This document shows positions 23,601 through 35,209 of a stretch of 64,000 nt of DNA, piece after piece. Source of the stretch: Trichuris trichiura (taxonomy: Eukaryota > Nematoda > Enoplea > Trichinellida > Trichuridae). The stretch spans positions 682,001 through 746,000 of the forward strand of contig JBAJFE010000045.1 in NCBI GenBank assembly GCA_037903355.1, in the 5' to 3' direction. Below the pieces are notes generated by a model. That model saw nothing but the letters and a program-made list of their open reading frames with translations. It was not told the DNA's origin and did not search any database. A program made the translations under genes and the position numbers. Position 1 is the stretch's first letter; each line of letters starts with the position of its first letter.

Positions 23601-26102
23601 TGGTCTCACCTAGTCAGTTAGACTTCGCAGCTAGCACTCAACGGACCTTCCACGAGGGCGGCACATTAACAAAATAGGAGCAACGAGCAAACCAAACGAC
23701 ATGTACCCGTCAGTTTTAAGCAAACGGGTTTTAAACCCTTTTTTTCCCGCCACTCCGTCTTCTTTCTTCTCCATCGTTGTCCACTTTTTCTTCGTGCCCG
23801 CTTGCACTCGATTTAGTTTTCTTTTTCCTTTTTCTTCTCCTGTAACGGGCGTTCAGAGATTTTGTTCTGATCTTTTTTTGGCGAGATTTCAAGAGAAGAA
23901 AAAGGAAAAAAGAAAACTAAATCGAGTACAAGCGGGCACGAAGAAAAGGAGAACAACGATGGAGAAGAAAGAAGACGGAGTGGCGGGAAAGAAGAGGGTT
24001 TAAAACAAACGGGTATAGGTCGGTTGGGTGCTCGCTGCGAAGTCTAACTGACTTGGTGGGACCGAAACCTGATGGCTCAAGACAGAGCTGACGGCTGACG
24101 TCTTTGCCAAGGTTGGTCGGATGGGGCAGCTTGCTACCATAAAGATCGACCCAACGGGCGACACAAAGTGCGCTGATGACGGGCCACGGAAAGGCCTGAA
24201 GGCTTTGCAAATACGTTTATAAAATAAGCGTTACTAAAACCCGGCCAGAAATCTCGCTAAAAAAGAAGTGAGATTTCTGGCCGGGTTTTAGTAACGTTTT
24301 CCTTTCTGAACGCCCATTACAAGAGAAGAAAAAGAAAAAAGAAAATTAATACCGTTTGTTGTCAAAGGCAATACGTCATCACAGGTGTTAACAGTACAGA
24401 ACTCTACAATATCGGCGAAGATCCTGCCACGTCTTCTACTTCTGTTGAAAAGAATAAACGTAAGAGGCAGGTGATTACTTTCGAGACAAAGGACAACGTA
24501 ATTACACTGCAAAAAATGGCAAACCGGTAACGCACTTTGCATGTAAGCTACGTCTTCCGCAATCGATGATCTCAACGATTTTGAGTCTCAAAAGCAAACC
24601 TCTGTTGAAATGAAAATGTCACATTTGTTGTTGCCTATCGTACGGATAAAGTGATAGATGCGGAAGAACGTTCCTCTTAGCCTTGTGACAGTCCAGGCAA
24701 CTGGTCAGAGGCGCAGGAAAGAATTGTATCTGAAAGAGTTCACAGCGAAAAAATTGGCAGAGGGCTTTGCTACTATAAGCAGCAGCGTACAGGTCTTAGA
24801 AGAAATGAATGACAATTGCGAAAGACTTGCAAAAGTTGATTGGCATATTCAAAATGCTCTCGCTTGCTCCTGTGAAATAAACAAAAAAACAGAGAAGAGT
24901 GTATGAACAAAACTCGATGCCATCCTAGAGTTGTTTACGCCTGGTACACGATCAGTCACCAAAAGACTGCCTTCTACCAGCTACCATTGAGTCAAGCAGG
25001 AAAAGAAGTTCATGGCATTGACGCTGTATTATTATTATTATTATTATTTTTTCTGCAATATCAGTTGGGTGCATCGAACATTGTTACGAATGAGTGTTCT
25101 CATAAGTTTATGTACACTAATAGCTGCCATTAACAGAGTTACATTTTGTTAACGGGAACCCCTGTATACATAAGCTTGTTAACTGCAGGAGAACGCAGTA
25201 TGTTGAATGAAGAGTGTTCTTACTTCTACTTAAGAGGAGCAACTGTGACAGTTAAACTTAGGGAAAAAGAATTCAAATACAGTTGCATCACTCCCTGTAG
25301 TACCGTGAATTCCATACTCCTGTATATCCATCTATTCGATTCAACGAATGTTGATTTAATTAAGCAGAGAAGAAATTTATATTAAACAAAGGTTTTTTCT
25401 TACCCGGAAAGCCTTCTTTACGGCATCCTCTATGGATACGGGGTCAGACGATGTGCTGTAGCGACTAATTGAGTAGGTTAGGTTGCTGGATGCCCAATAA
25501 GAACCTGTAAAAGCCTATCCACTTTCAAACATATTCAATACATTAGTAAAAGACGTGCCTTCTACTACGTAACGTTTTTTTCGATTTTTACTCAATTGCT
25601 CGTTGTCGGAAAGGTAGATGTCAGGAGCAGGACAACGGGGTTGAGACATTCTTTCAATTGTTTTGGCGCAGAGGACACCTTAAAAAGCACCTCACTATTG
25701 TTATTATGCTTGTGAACTCCGAGGCATTTCACTGGAGAACTGACCAGTCACCGGCAGTGAAGCAACTTGCTGGAAAACCTTTAACGCTTCAGCGAGCTGC
25801 GCATCAGTTGTGCTAACGTCGGCGCCAACGTTCAAATAACCGTAACGCTTTAGGTAGCGCTGAAAAGAAAAAAAGGTATGAGAAGATTTCACTTTTTCAA
25901 TTATTGCATAGCGATTAGAAATTTGGCCAAAATGGTATACACATACATAGGCTGCCTTATTAGTGGCATTTAAACCAATGCTGGAGAGGTGCCTTTGGAT
26001 GAACGGCTTAGGTAGCGGAACAGAAAGACAACATTCTTTCAAAAATATAAACGTCACGGCGGCGGCAGTTAAGGCCATTGCTTGTATGGCACCTTGAACC
26101 AT
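20650..26102 (-). CDS. Secreted matrix metalloproteinase (matrixin with hemopexin domain)
   Basis: A zinc endopeptidase of extracellular matrix. Exons on the minus strand, with phase-consistent splice joins: 26102-25947 (signal peptide, hydrophobic after Met-9), 25859 to about 25705 (prodomain, RYLKRYGYL), 22317-22203 (HGDGEPFDGRG), 22059-21970 (GGILAHAFFP, calcium-binding HFDDDEAWN), 21909-21748 (zinc site AAHEIGHSLGLKHS with the later Met-turn NALMAP), 21682-21515 (linker and first hemopexin Cys), 21461-21325 (GKWYWRLNQ), 21235-21091 (DKYWQYD), 21026-20848 (GKFFWQ, KIDAAFTW) and 20727-20650 (WWFGC, closing Cys, stop). Order and length match typical MMPs. I could not find the exon carrying the cysteine switch (PRCGVPD type) or the first catalytic strand; it must lie in 22.3-25.7 kb or be missing. 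That gap holds a composite palindrome and a Tigger relic. Confidence 0.88.
23441..24296. repeat. Composite nested fold-back C, two hammerhead-like cores
   Basis: Outer arms (about 23453-23550 and 24170-24266) are inverted copies. Each carries a hammerhead-like core directed toward the outer end: minus strand CTGATGA (23543-23549) with GAAAGC at 23524-23519, and plus strand CTGATGA (24173-24179) with GAAGGC at 24198. Inside is a second long inverted repeat (about 23704-23847 against 23888-24017, purine-rich on one arm). The right side ends in a 27-bp perfect palindrome. The phrase TTCTGATCTTTTTTT occurs twice (near 23440 and 23864), suggesting rearranged copies of one unit. It sits in a large intron of the metalloproteinase gene. 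Open frames on both strands here mirror each other and are not genes. Confidence 0.75.
24229..24296. repeat. 27-bp perfect palindrome with 14-nt loop
   Basis: The left arm 24229-24255 begins CGTTACTAAAACCCGGCC and is exactly complementary to 24270-24296. It marks the right edge of the composite fold-back and contains the same CGTTACTAAAA box found at its left edge. Confidence 0.9.
24430..24906 (+). pseudogene. Tigger transposase relic: N- and C-terminal ends only
   Basis: Around 24450-24510 the plus strand encodes a piece like the Tigger N-terminal psq helix-turn-helix (KRKRQVITFETKDNVITLQK). From 24658 to 24906 it encodes a piece like the Tigger C-terminus (FTAKKLAEGFATISSSVQVL, then ERLAKVDWHIQNAL). 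The DDE catalytic core expected between them is absent, so this is an internally deleted, non-functional copy of a different Tigger subfamily from that at 3983. It lies in the metalloproteinase intron, antisense to that gene. Confidence 0.6.
25027..25048. repeat. ATT trinucleotide microsatellite
   Basis: Seven tandem ATT/TAT units followed by a T run. It lies within the large metalloproteinase intron. Confidence 0.9.
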
Positions 26103-29100
26103 TGTTGTTCTGCTTCTTTGTTTGTTGACAATCAGCAGGGAAGCGGCAAGTTAATGCATATGTTCACAGACTAAGTATGAAAGCTTATATTGAGAGAGGT
26201 GCTTCTGAAGGCAGACGGCCAAGCAGACAGACAGAAAACAACAAATGCTTACTACTTACGCGAACGATTGGCCCGAGAAGATGGACAACCGTGGTCGTCG
26301 ATACGGCAGCAGCGCGGACCCTTCCAAGGAGGTCCACTGGAAGCAAATGTATAACATGTCATTGTTCGCCCTTTGACAGCGAAAGACCCATTCAGCAGAA
26401 AACATAATAGTTCATTCACTAAGGGCGACCTTGAACGACACTTTTACTATATCTGTACCCTCTCTCCTTAAATGACCTTATTTTACGGTTCTTGCCAGCA
26501 GCTGCATTTGAATATTCTTCAAATTTAACGCTTATTTCTGTGAACAACCTTTCTTAGACGTGTTGGCAATCAATAAATCTCCTACCCCGGCGACTAACTT
26601 TTCTATGGACAATGGATACTGGATTTTCATCTGCCCCATTGAAAGCACTTCCAACACAAAGCCTTTACGTAAGACTAAACTAATCAATACGACCATTGAT
26701 TGCGAGCTATTTTCGCGGATAAAGTAAAGCTGTTAGGTGAATTGCAACCCATTTAATGGTACAGAGCGAAGTCGTTAAGATTCGGAAGACTTTTCAGCGC
26801 ACATTTCTTTGTACTTCCTGAATGAAGAGAAAACCTAACAACTATTTCCAATTGCAAAGCCATCTACCTGATCCGATTGTATATAAAATCGAGATTGCGC
26901 TTCATCTCTGTCAGTAGCTGCACGTAGGAGAGGAGTTCCTTCCTGATCGGTTCTATGCGAGTGGACGAAAGTTGGAAAAAGTGCTCCAACATTTCATTGG
27001 TTTTCTCGAGACGAGCCAGCCTGCAACAAACAAAACCTACGTATCTTCAAGCACTGAGCATTCAACCAAAGCAACTGTTCTCGTCATTCGCAACGTCACA
27101 AAAGATTACGGTCGTCAGCAGTAACTGGTTGAAATTTACATCGGCCTGTTCATTTATTTAAATTTTCAAATTTAATCACCAACGCAATGTTTACATGAGA
27201 AGAGAGAAGATTACACAACGGATCTTTCCCCCTTAAGAAAAGACAATCACTGCCTGTTGTTGCGCGGTCAATTTAAAATAAACTTCAAAAAAAAGCATCA
27301 CTGGTTGATGTATTTTTAAATAATGCTAAAATGCAAGGAATGGTATGCACGTAAATGACTATAAGATTTACGTCAATGCAAGAAGGCAGAAAGCGATTCT
27401 GCTTTAAAAACCTACAGCTAATCCGGAACGAAATAACCGACCTTAACAAGGATAACTTATGCTAAAACCTAGCGGCAAGGCAGTAAATATATGCGCACAA
27501 AAACAGGAATTGCTAAAGATATTAGCGTGACCTATTAAGGAAAAAAGTAAGCGGCTACACGGTTTATATTCCTATCGGAATTTCGCAGCAGAAGCAATAG
27601 GCAAGAGATCAGTTTCTAAAAATTTTCTCCAACGAAAGAAACGCGTTTCGACGCGATGAACCTTCTGCTTGAGTATCTTCTTCAGGGAGGCTAAAGACAA
27701 AAAAGCCAGTGAGCGCATATCCAGCCCGAAACATTTGGCCGCAACGCCTTCTGAAAACCGGGCAAGCCACCTTGTGAACTCAACTTTCGTACGGCTGCTT
27801 CGACCGCATCTTTCCTATCCGCTTAGAAATTTGTTAGAGTAAAAAATGAAACAACTTCGGCGACTCTTTCTTGGACGATGAGTAAAATTAGTGGTATTTT
27901 ATACTCATTGTCTTGCCGCTCCAAATTTGCGTACTTTAACCTAACCTGAAAATCAGATATAAAGGATTACGATAGCCTCAAGCACTAAATGTCTAGCCAA
28001 AGACTGCTTTCTTCTTCAATTTCATCACAAGTGTTGGTACAGCTGTTTACAAAAACTTGCCAAATAAAAATAACCGCTTTGAAGAACAATCAGCAGATAT
28101 TTTGTTAGCAGCGTCGACATGAAGCAACATCAATAGCGTAAAAGCTGATACAAAGCAACGATAAGTGCCGATGAGTGTGAAAAAATAAAGTCACTGCCAC
28201 TAAAATTAATACATACAAATCAGATACCACTTTTCGATTTAATGCCAGAGAAATTAGCCATAATAAACGCTGCCTCTGCCGGGTAAGCAATAGGTTTTAA
28301 ACAAATTAATTTTCGCGCGGACTTTGCGATCACGTAAAGAAAGTATGCTGCAGCAAGGTTGGAATGAAAGAAGAAAAGACAACCTGTTCACTTTTTGCCT
28401 CTCCCGTTCCTTATTATATCCATTTCGTTATTGCTTTGATTTTATTCTGCTCTTTATACTAACTTTTTTTTCGTCGTTACTTCAATTTGTTTCCATTTTC
28501 TGCTAGTATTTATTCTTTTAACTTTTCTAAAAAACTTTTATCGTTTGATTTTACTATTTTTAGCTTTTCTTTAGCTTTCTAAATTTCTATAACAACATAA
28601 AAGTTTCAACTTATTGTAGACTATCGCGAGGCAACTTAGAAGTAGCAATCAATTGGACCGAACCTTAACTGTTTGTTGGAGTTGTCTAGCAAACATACGG
28701 TAACCTAAAGAGTCAAATGCACCTGCGAATCGTTAATGAAAGGAATAAGGCGAAAATGGGCACCACTAAGGTACTAATAGCCTTGTAAGCTGCAGCACTG
28801 AATAAAAGTGATTGGATAAATTGAAATGGTGTCATTTACGTGTATTATGAAAAAAAGATTAAAAATCCGTTACAAAAATAAAATTAGACGAAACGAACAT
28901 CTTGCAAAATAAAGTTTACTGAAAAAGCTGCTTGTAAAATTGCAAAAGGTACGTACGCATGTCGCTGCCTGCTCGTTATTTCTTCGAATAACTGGCTGTC
29001 CCACTGGTCTGACAAACGTTTTCCGGGAACTGAAGGAGTCTTCTCCACCATTGCTCCAGTGGCCGCCAGTAAAAATTACGAAACGAAAAGGTAAAGTTTT

Positions 29101-30474
29101 TTGAAAGAGGAAGACGACCCTTGCGAATAGACGCAAAGAACAGCCCTCGACAAAGGCCTTTGCAACTCACAAGCAGGTAGGTTACTGTAACAGTGTTGCA
29201 TTTATTGCTTATAGTAATTTACAGAAGCGGCTCCAGGTCAAAAAAAGTTACACATGAAACAAATTTCTTTTTAAGCTGTTATTTTTCGGCATATAATTCT
29301 TTGCCACTCATTCTGCGGTACGGGAGAGAAAAATGCTATTAAAGATAATCAGGTTGTTCGAATGACAGTAGTAGTTGCCCATCTAAAATCAACAGCTGCT
29401 GCTTTTCGCTTTTGCAAGAAATGATACGCCTTACTCAGCACCAGAAACGCTTTCGGATAGTAATAGAGGGCAACGTCGTCCAGCTCGTGGATTGTTTTGT
29501 AAATAGGGCGGTTGGTAGCTCGTAGCATTCGGGCTTGCCAATGGGAATAAGTCTGAAAAGTGAAGTGACCCTATAAGCTTGACCTACTGACACTGGGAAG
29601 GACTGAAAGGCATGAACGACTAACATCCGCTGACGATGACCGCTTGGAAACGATTTTCAGCGAACTGTACAATTCCCGCAGTTTCAAGACGTAACACCCT
29701 TTCCGCCTGACCTGCAATCAACTAGCCAAGAAGAGTAAAAATTAGAGCGGCATTTAATGTTCCGATCCCCCCGTAATCTTTGAGTAACTCTCATTGCTTT
29801 GCTAGAAATTTTTTCTTGTTGCTAGCAGGAACAAACCGAGTGATCAGAATTCAGCCTCCTCTACGTGAGGCAACTTAAGAAATAGTAATCTATTAATCGT
29901 TTTATATCGCTACTGAGACATACTAAATGGAATACCGATGAGCAGGGTTAAGTGAGAAAAACGCTGCCGCCCGAAATCGACTATCATCGTCCAACAAGAT
30001 GCCGCCAACCTGCAACAAAAGCGAAACTTGACTTATCGCCAGCTCGAATTGAAGGGAGGAGGATAACCAATTTTATTACGGTAATTGTATTTCAAATTTC
30101 TTCCTAAAAGGCGCCTTCAAGATGGGCAATGCGCATTAAAATGACTAATAAAAAGTTTAAAAAACGGCAACGCATGGGAGCCTTTGAAAATTCGTAATAA
30201 GAACAAGAAACGTTGGAACTTCGCCACGTCGGAAATTTACACGTAAAAACTTCGCACTGCCAAGCAATGGGAACAACAAACGGCGAAATCGGTGAACTTC
30301 TGTAAATGTGGAGCAAACAGGAAAATGAACATCGTCAGCCGACAAGATAGCCGCTAATGACTGTCGGCATCATGCTTTTACCCGAACAATCAAATGGAGG
30401 CGCTGAAAGAGAACTAGCTGCATGAAAGGGTTTAAAAAAGGGAAAATGAACAGACAATACCACAAATTTTTGGA
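26103..30474. other. Intergenic region, no gene recognised
   Basis: AT-rich sequence between the start of the minus-strand metalloproteinase gene and the 3' end of the minus-strand MEC-8-like gene. The first few hundred bases upstream of 26102 presumably hold the metalloproteinase promoter, but no specific site is identifiable. Short open frames (under 90 codons) carry no motif. Confidence 0.5.
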
Positions 30475-32648
30475 TTAAGCAGAGAAGTTCGACCCCGGAG
30501 AACAGGAGTCGCCATTCAATTCCGTCTCTTGCTTCTGTGTCTACAAGATAAACACCGTAACCACCTTAAAGGGTAAGCTAACGTGTTGGCAACCTCAGGC
30601 ATTCGGCTGCGAGCATACTCGATTCGAAGCGGACCACGGTCAGAGGAAAGCAGCACGAATCCTTGTAAGGCATTCATGGCATGCGTAGCTTCGTTAATGG
30701 TCTGCAAAAATAAAAATAAAAATTCGTCATGCTCGCTCCAGGAAAAGTAAGCTAAGCAAACGGACTGCGTATTCGGCAAAAGCTATGGGGTAGCCTTGCT
30801 TGCAAAGCATCTTTAAGCGCTGGAAGCCTGGGAAGCTACCAAACACTTCGCGAAGCTCGGTCTCTTTTACATCGGCGCTCAGGTTTGCTACGAACAACGT
30901 GGAACACGGCGTCGATTGGTTGTTGCTGTTATTATAATTTATTCGTCCACTACCAGTCGCTGGTAGCGCTACGTGGGGTAGATTTGCCGCGAAAATTGGA
31001 TGACCAGTCACCGACCCATAAGGCTAAACGAATCGCTGCAAACAACCGTGCAATGGTGAAAGCATCACATGTACTTGGAATGCCTGCAAGCCCTGAAGGA
31101 ACGCTTGAGTTGAAAAGGCAGATGAAGAACCCAGTTCCGCGGCGTAGGATGCCAAGGCAGTTTGATTGAACAAGTCATGACCCATCGTGGGCAAGTAAGA
31201 ACCGACGAAATCAGCTAACAACCAAACATCAGAACAAAAGACGGACGATCACCATCATCGATGGTCACTTACGGTTTGGATAAACATTCAGGAATGGGAG
31301 CGACGGGTTGGCCGGAGATGCTTGCTTCTGGCGACTAACCTTGGTGTTGCTTCTTGCAAATTCTAAACGAATCGCCTGCGGCAAATCTGGATCGAATTTA
31401 ACGCCCTGAATGGAAAAAAAAATTGTGTAAAGATTTTCCAACTTCCTACTTCGCCAATTGAACGCGCCTGCATCATTAATCTTGCTTCTTCGGCGCTTTG
31501 GCGACTTGTAAATGTGACAAAGCCGATGGGCTTTAAGGGAAAGAGCACAATAAACGAAGACATAAAATACCAACAAGTGGAAAAATACCGCTGTCAGCTT
31601 GCTGCTGGACTTCTGCGTCACCTTCAGCAGCGAACTTTCGTAGCCCTTCATTATTAAGTCTTCCGTTAGGTCGGTCAACAAAAAGCACGCTTACCTGACA
31701 TCCGCGGAACAGTAAGTACAATTCTCGTGGTTTGGTATCCAAAGGCAGGCCGCTAACGAACAAAGTACGAACCTAAAACAGCAGCTGGCACAATCGGATA
31801 ACCACAGTTAGCTCATTTGGACGATATTACGTTGATTCTTTATTTAAAAAAAAAAGCTGTATAACCGGCAGCTTAGCGTCAGGTCACATTCAATGGGAAA
31901 TAGGCGCGCGAAAACAAGCGATACAAACCAACTACAGTAACTGAATACCTGCGCACCATTTAAAAAGGGAAACGCATGCCTATACTGCCGCCGGCAAACA
32001 AAAAGCCATCCGAAACGTTAACATCAAAGAAGCCCGGAGGAAATAATCAATTAGAGCTTATGCTAATTATTTGTCCAGGGTGCCTAGCAAAGATACAGTA
32101 ATTCAAAAAATCAAATGCGCCTGCGAATCATTAATGACAAAGGGCAGACGCGTCGAGAATGTGCAAAACACGCGCGGCAGTACGGGAACAATAAGCCGGA
32201 AAGGATGGTTTGGCGCTTTTCGACAGGCTGAAAACATACGCAAAGTGCACCGGCGTAATCGGACTGCGACGAAAGGCGTCTTAATTTACCAAATACGCTG
32301 AGGTAGGCAAGTTACGGGAATTAAAAAGCACCGATAAAGCTGGTGTTAATGCCGACTAATGGCTATTCAAATGGATGGAGCGGATTTGAAGAAGCGTCGG
32401 GCGGAACAGCCTATCGACGGTGATGGTAAGCGTCGGGCGCGCACTTTGAAGCGATTACATAGCGTCGTGACACAATGAAGATTAATCAGCGACCTCCGAA
32501 GGGTTCGCTTGATTGCATCCTATATTCAACGGGCGACAGACGAACTAATCGACACCGGAAAGGCAAACAAAGGGGCAATCCTTACTTCCTCCTCGACGTT
32601 GATGTTCACGGAGTCCATGCTTTGGCTAGTGGTCAGCGTGCCGTTCAT
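30475..32648 (-). CDS. mec-8: MEC-8/RBPMS-type RNA-binding protein with two RRMs
   Basis: A nuclear RNA-binding protein; C. elegans MEC-8 regulates alternative splicing and vertebrate RBPMS is its one-RRM relative. Exons (minus): 32648-32586 (starts [10 protein letters not shown], ends EEE before GTAAGG), 31772-31695 ([21 protein letters not shown]2), 31645-31589, 31530-31468 or -31450 ([19 protein letters not shown]1), 31405-31273 ([17 protein letters not shown], then SNTKVSRQK), 31214-31075 (Ala/Gln/Ser linker), 31023-30766 (second [22 protein letters not shown]), 30701 to about 30594 ([16 protein letters not shown]) and a final exon from 30540, stop at 30477-30475 if the second-RRM exon splices at GAG/GTTGCC. 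Introns can be as short as 49 nt. The two-RRM layout with the conserved SNTK tail after RRM1 is the MEC-8 form. An earlier in-frame Met exists, so the true start may differ. Confidence 0.88.
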
Positions 32649-34283
32649 GTCGAGCAGTGGATTTGTAATATCGCGAGTGAAGAGATGAGTGGAGAAAGTG
32701 ATCAGTGAGGCAGACGCTAAGGATGAGCCGAATACAGTGCTGCTGCAATCAATCGAGCTTTGTGCACGGTGCTCTAAGTCGAGCGCCCGAAGCCGCCACC
32801 GCAACGACGCGTCAGTGGCCAACACAACAGAAAGATCGGCAGTAACAGTGAGTGCGCGCTAAAACGCGCAGCTGTAAGAAGATAGAAAGCGCTGTTCGCG
32901 AACAATGGCGCACGGAAAGTTAGCAGCCGTTACAGCTGCCGCCTTGCGACTAAAGGCTGTCTCGATACTATGTGCACCGACTGCTGGTGGGTTAGCTCAG
33001 GCCAAAGTGCGTATTGGTCGACGCATGGAGTCGGTAAGGACTAGTGACCTACGGCGCACTAATCATTCCTGCACGCTCGTTCGCTTGCTCAAGCACTATC
33101 TCTAGTTCCCCTGTGCGCTGTACAAGTTGGAGTCATCGTCACGCAGAGCCATAACGAACACCTCACGGCACAGCGTCGTTGTTGGCAAGAGTAACCAACC
33201 AACCTAACCATGGCCAGCTGCTGCGTCACCATGCACTGCCGTCTTGTTGAGCATTGTGTTAATCATTGACCAATTACTACCCGACCAGGCTAGTTCACGT
33301 GACTTAGCCATGAGAGTAGAGAGAGGAGAGAGAGAACAATGACGTCGCGCGAGCTGGCAAGGCCGACCTTGTCTGCCTGCCTCTGAACATGCTTCTGTCA
33401 AATGGTTGACCCATTTTTGCGCTCCGCTCGTCAAGGCGGCGCACACGTTCGCTGTTTTTGCATTTATCTCCAAAACTGTCTGCTCTGTCTCTCTTTCTCT
33501 CAACACTAACTTACTTGTACCATGTTAGTCCATTTAGTTAGCTGCCGACCACTCGGCCGCCGGTTAAGCAAACTTTTGCAGTGCAGGAAGTCGACGGCAT
33601 GTGCGTGCACCGTTTGGTCATCATCGACTTTGCAGCATGCTGGCAGCAACATTCCCTTCTTGCTCGCCAGCGGCAGTCGCGTATGTCGGCAGTCTTCATC
33701 CTTCCCTTGTTGTTTACCATTTGCTCGGTCAGTCATCTCCGCGCGTTGGCGTGCGCCTGTCGCCGGTTCAGAAGTTCAAATCTTACTGTAACCTGAAAAT
33801 CATAAATCCACGCAGCGGCTCATTGGTTTGCATTTTCTCGCCAAAATGGAAATACGAATTTTTTCGCGGAAAAGGGGGGAAAATTTAAATTTGCAACATT
33901 GCCAAAAGTAAACGATTCGTCTGGCCAAACCCAACTTTGCCCTTGTTAGGCGTTCCTATTGGGCTTTGAACCAAAGCGACGGTTCTAAGGCGAACAAAGT
34001 AATTAAATGGAATTGTCGTTCCTATAGACTGCGCGCGTTGACGTGCTCCGACGAATTCAATCGACGACGGCTGCTGTTCCGTTGCTCTAAATTCGCTGAG
34101 TAGCCAACGATGGAAAGCGACCATTCAACAGCTCCATTCTTCGACATTGCTTTTTTTGCAGCTTAGTTTTCAAATTGTTTCCTCACGTCACTTCGACGCG
34201 TACGTCAGTTTGAAAGAGAATCCGCCAAGGCGAATCTCTCGACGGCAATTCGCAAAGTTTGGTTACCATTCCGGGCTCGCTCC
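32649..34283. other. GC-richer 5' flank of the MEC-8-like gene
   Basis: Base composition rises here and CG dinucleotides are frequent, unlike neighbouring AT-rich DNA. Many overlapping open frames on both strands follow from the composition and show no domain. A promoter or untranslated first exon of the minus-strand RNA-binding gene is the simplest reading. No core promoter element is clear. Confidence 0.4.
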
Positions 34284-34368
34284 GCATAAAACAGTCATTC
34301 CCAACGGAGGCCCTGGGGGAGTCCAAGGGGGTCCTGAATGCTAAGGGGGCCCTTGGGGGTCCCCGGTT

Positions 34369-34752
34369 GTGAAAATGAGAATACCAGCCTGGATTTTGGA
34401 TCCATATTCAAACGCTAACGAAGCAGAGACATTTTTGCAAGAAGAGCTGATTGAGTTGCAAGCCAATGAAGAACTGAAGCCTAAGTTTAAGAGTGGCTAC
34501 AGTCATTTCTGGTTGCAGCATCAAATTGCGACACTTTACCCTGAATTATGGAAGATCGTTAAAAAGTACCTCGTACCGTTTCCTTCCTCTTATTTGGTTG
34601 AACGTGGGTTCAGTGCCGCAACAGATCTTTTGGTTAAAAAAAGAAACAGGCTACAAATAGCGCAGCGTGGAGACTTAAGATTGCTGCTAACGAATATTGA
34701 ACCTGACGTGGAAAAATTGGTATTAGGGCACCAGCTTCAGCCACCACACTGA
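34369..34752 (+). pseudogene. hAT transposase C-terminal dimerisation domain, truncated
   Basis: This 127-codon frame to a stop contains the hallmark hAT dimerisation segment: YLVERGFSAATDLLVKKRN followed by GDLRLLLTNIEPDVEKLV. The motif order resembles ZBED5/SCAND3-like domesticated and mobile hAT proteins. The BED finger and the RNase-H-like catalytic core that should precede it are absent because the element has an internal deletion. A domesticated small gene is unlikely given its place inside an element with intact ends. Confidence 0.8.
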
Positions 34753-35050
34753 TTTGCCAACATAGCCAACTTTTCCTACTTGTTAAAGTCAAATAGTAAA
34801 CTTGAATGCAATAATACGGAGTTCGGAGAACCGACGTCCAGCATGATCAACGCATAATACTGTTGTTGTTAACAAGGCGACAAGTACAACAAAAAACAGA
34901 CGTAGAATTTGACCGTGTGCGGTAAAAGCGCGTTGAAGTTTCTAACAAACCATTTTCATACACTGCGACTGAAGCGTTAAGTGCCAGTTAGTCACAAGAG
35001 AAAAAGAGCGGTTTACTCCCGTTGTAAATAAGAGAACGCAGCAGTACCCA

Positions 35051-35209
35051 AACGATCAGGGCTTTCACAACCCAACTGGATCCGTCGTCAGCGATAGGAC
35101 ACAAGCCCTGGGCGAAAGGGAGCACTTATCTAGTTTCATCGTTAGCGACAGGCCTTGTACCCTGTTGCTGACGACGGAACCAGTTGAGTTCCGAAAGCTC
35201 CTATCGTTT
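35051..35209. repeat. Fold-back repeat D with hammerhead-like core, inside hAT
   Basis: Arms of about 60 nt, 35051-35108 and 35148-35209, are inverted copies with several mismatches (AACGAT...GCTTTC and complement). The right arm, plus strand, reads CTGACGA (35168-35174), C, GGAAC, loop CAGTTGA, GTTCC, GAAAGC (35193-35198). The 5-bp stem is perfect. The left arm has the same core on the minus strand (35091-35085, GAAA at 35066-35063) with a broken stem. It has been carried or captured by the hAT element. Confidence 0.75.

Noticed and set aside
23701..24003. Plus-strand 100-codon frame and its minus counterpart
   Set aside because: Both lie in the arms of a long inverted repeat and mirror each other; composition follows the purine/pyrimidine tract.
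33760..33800. tRNA-like T-loop GTTCAAATC
   Set aside because: No matching acceptor 5' strand, D-arm or anticodon arm could be found upstream.
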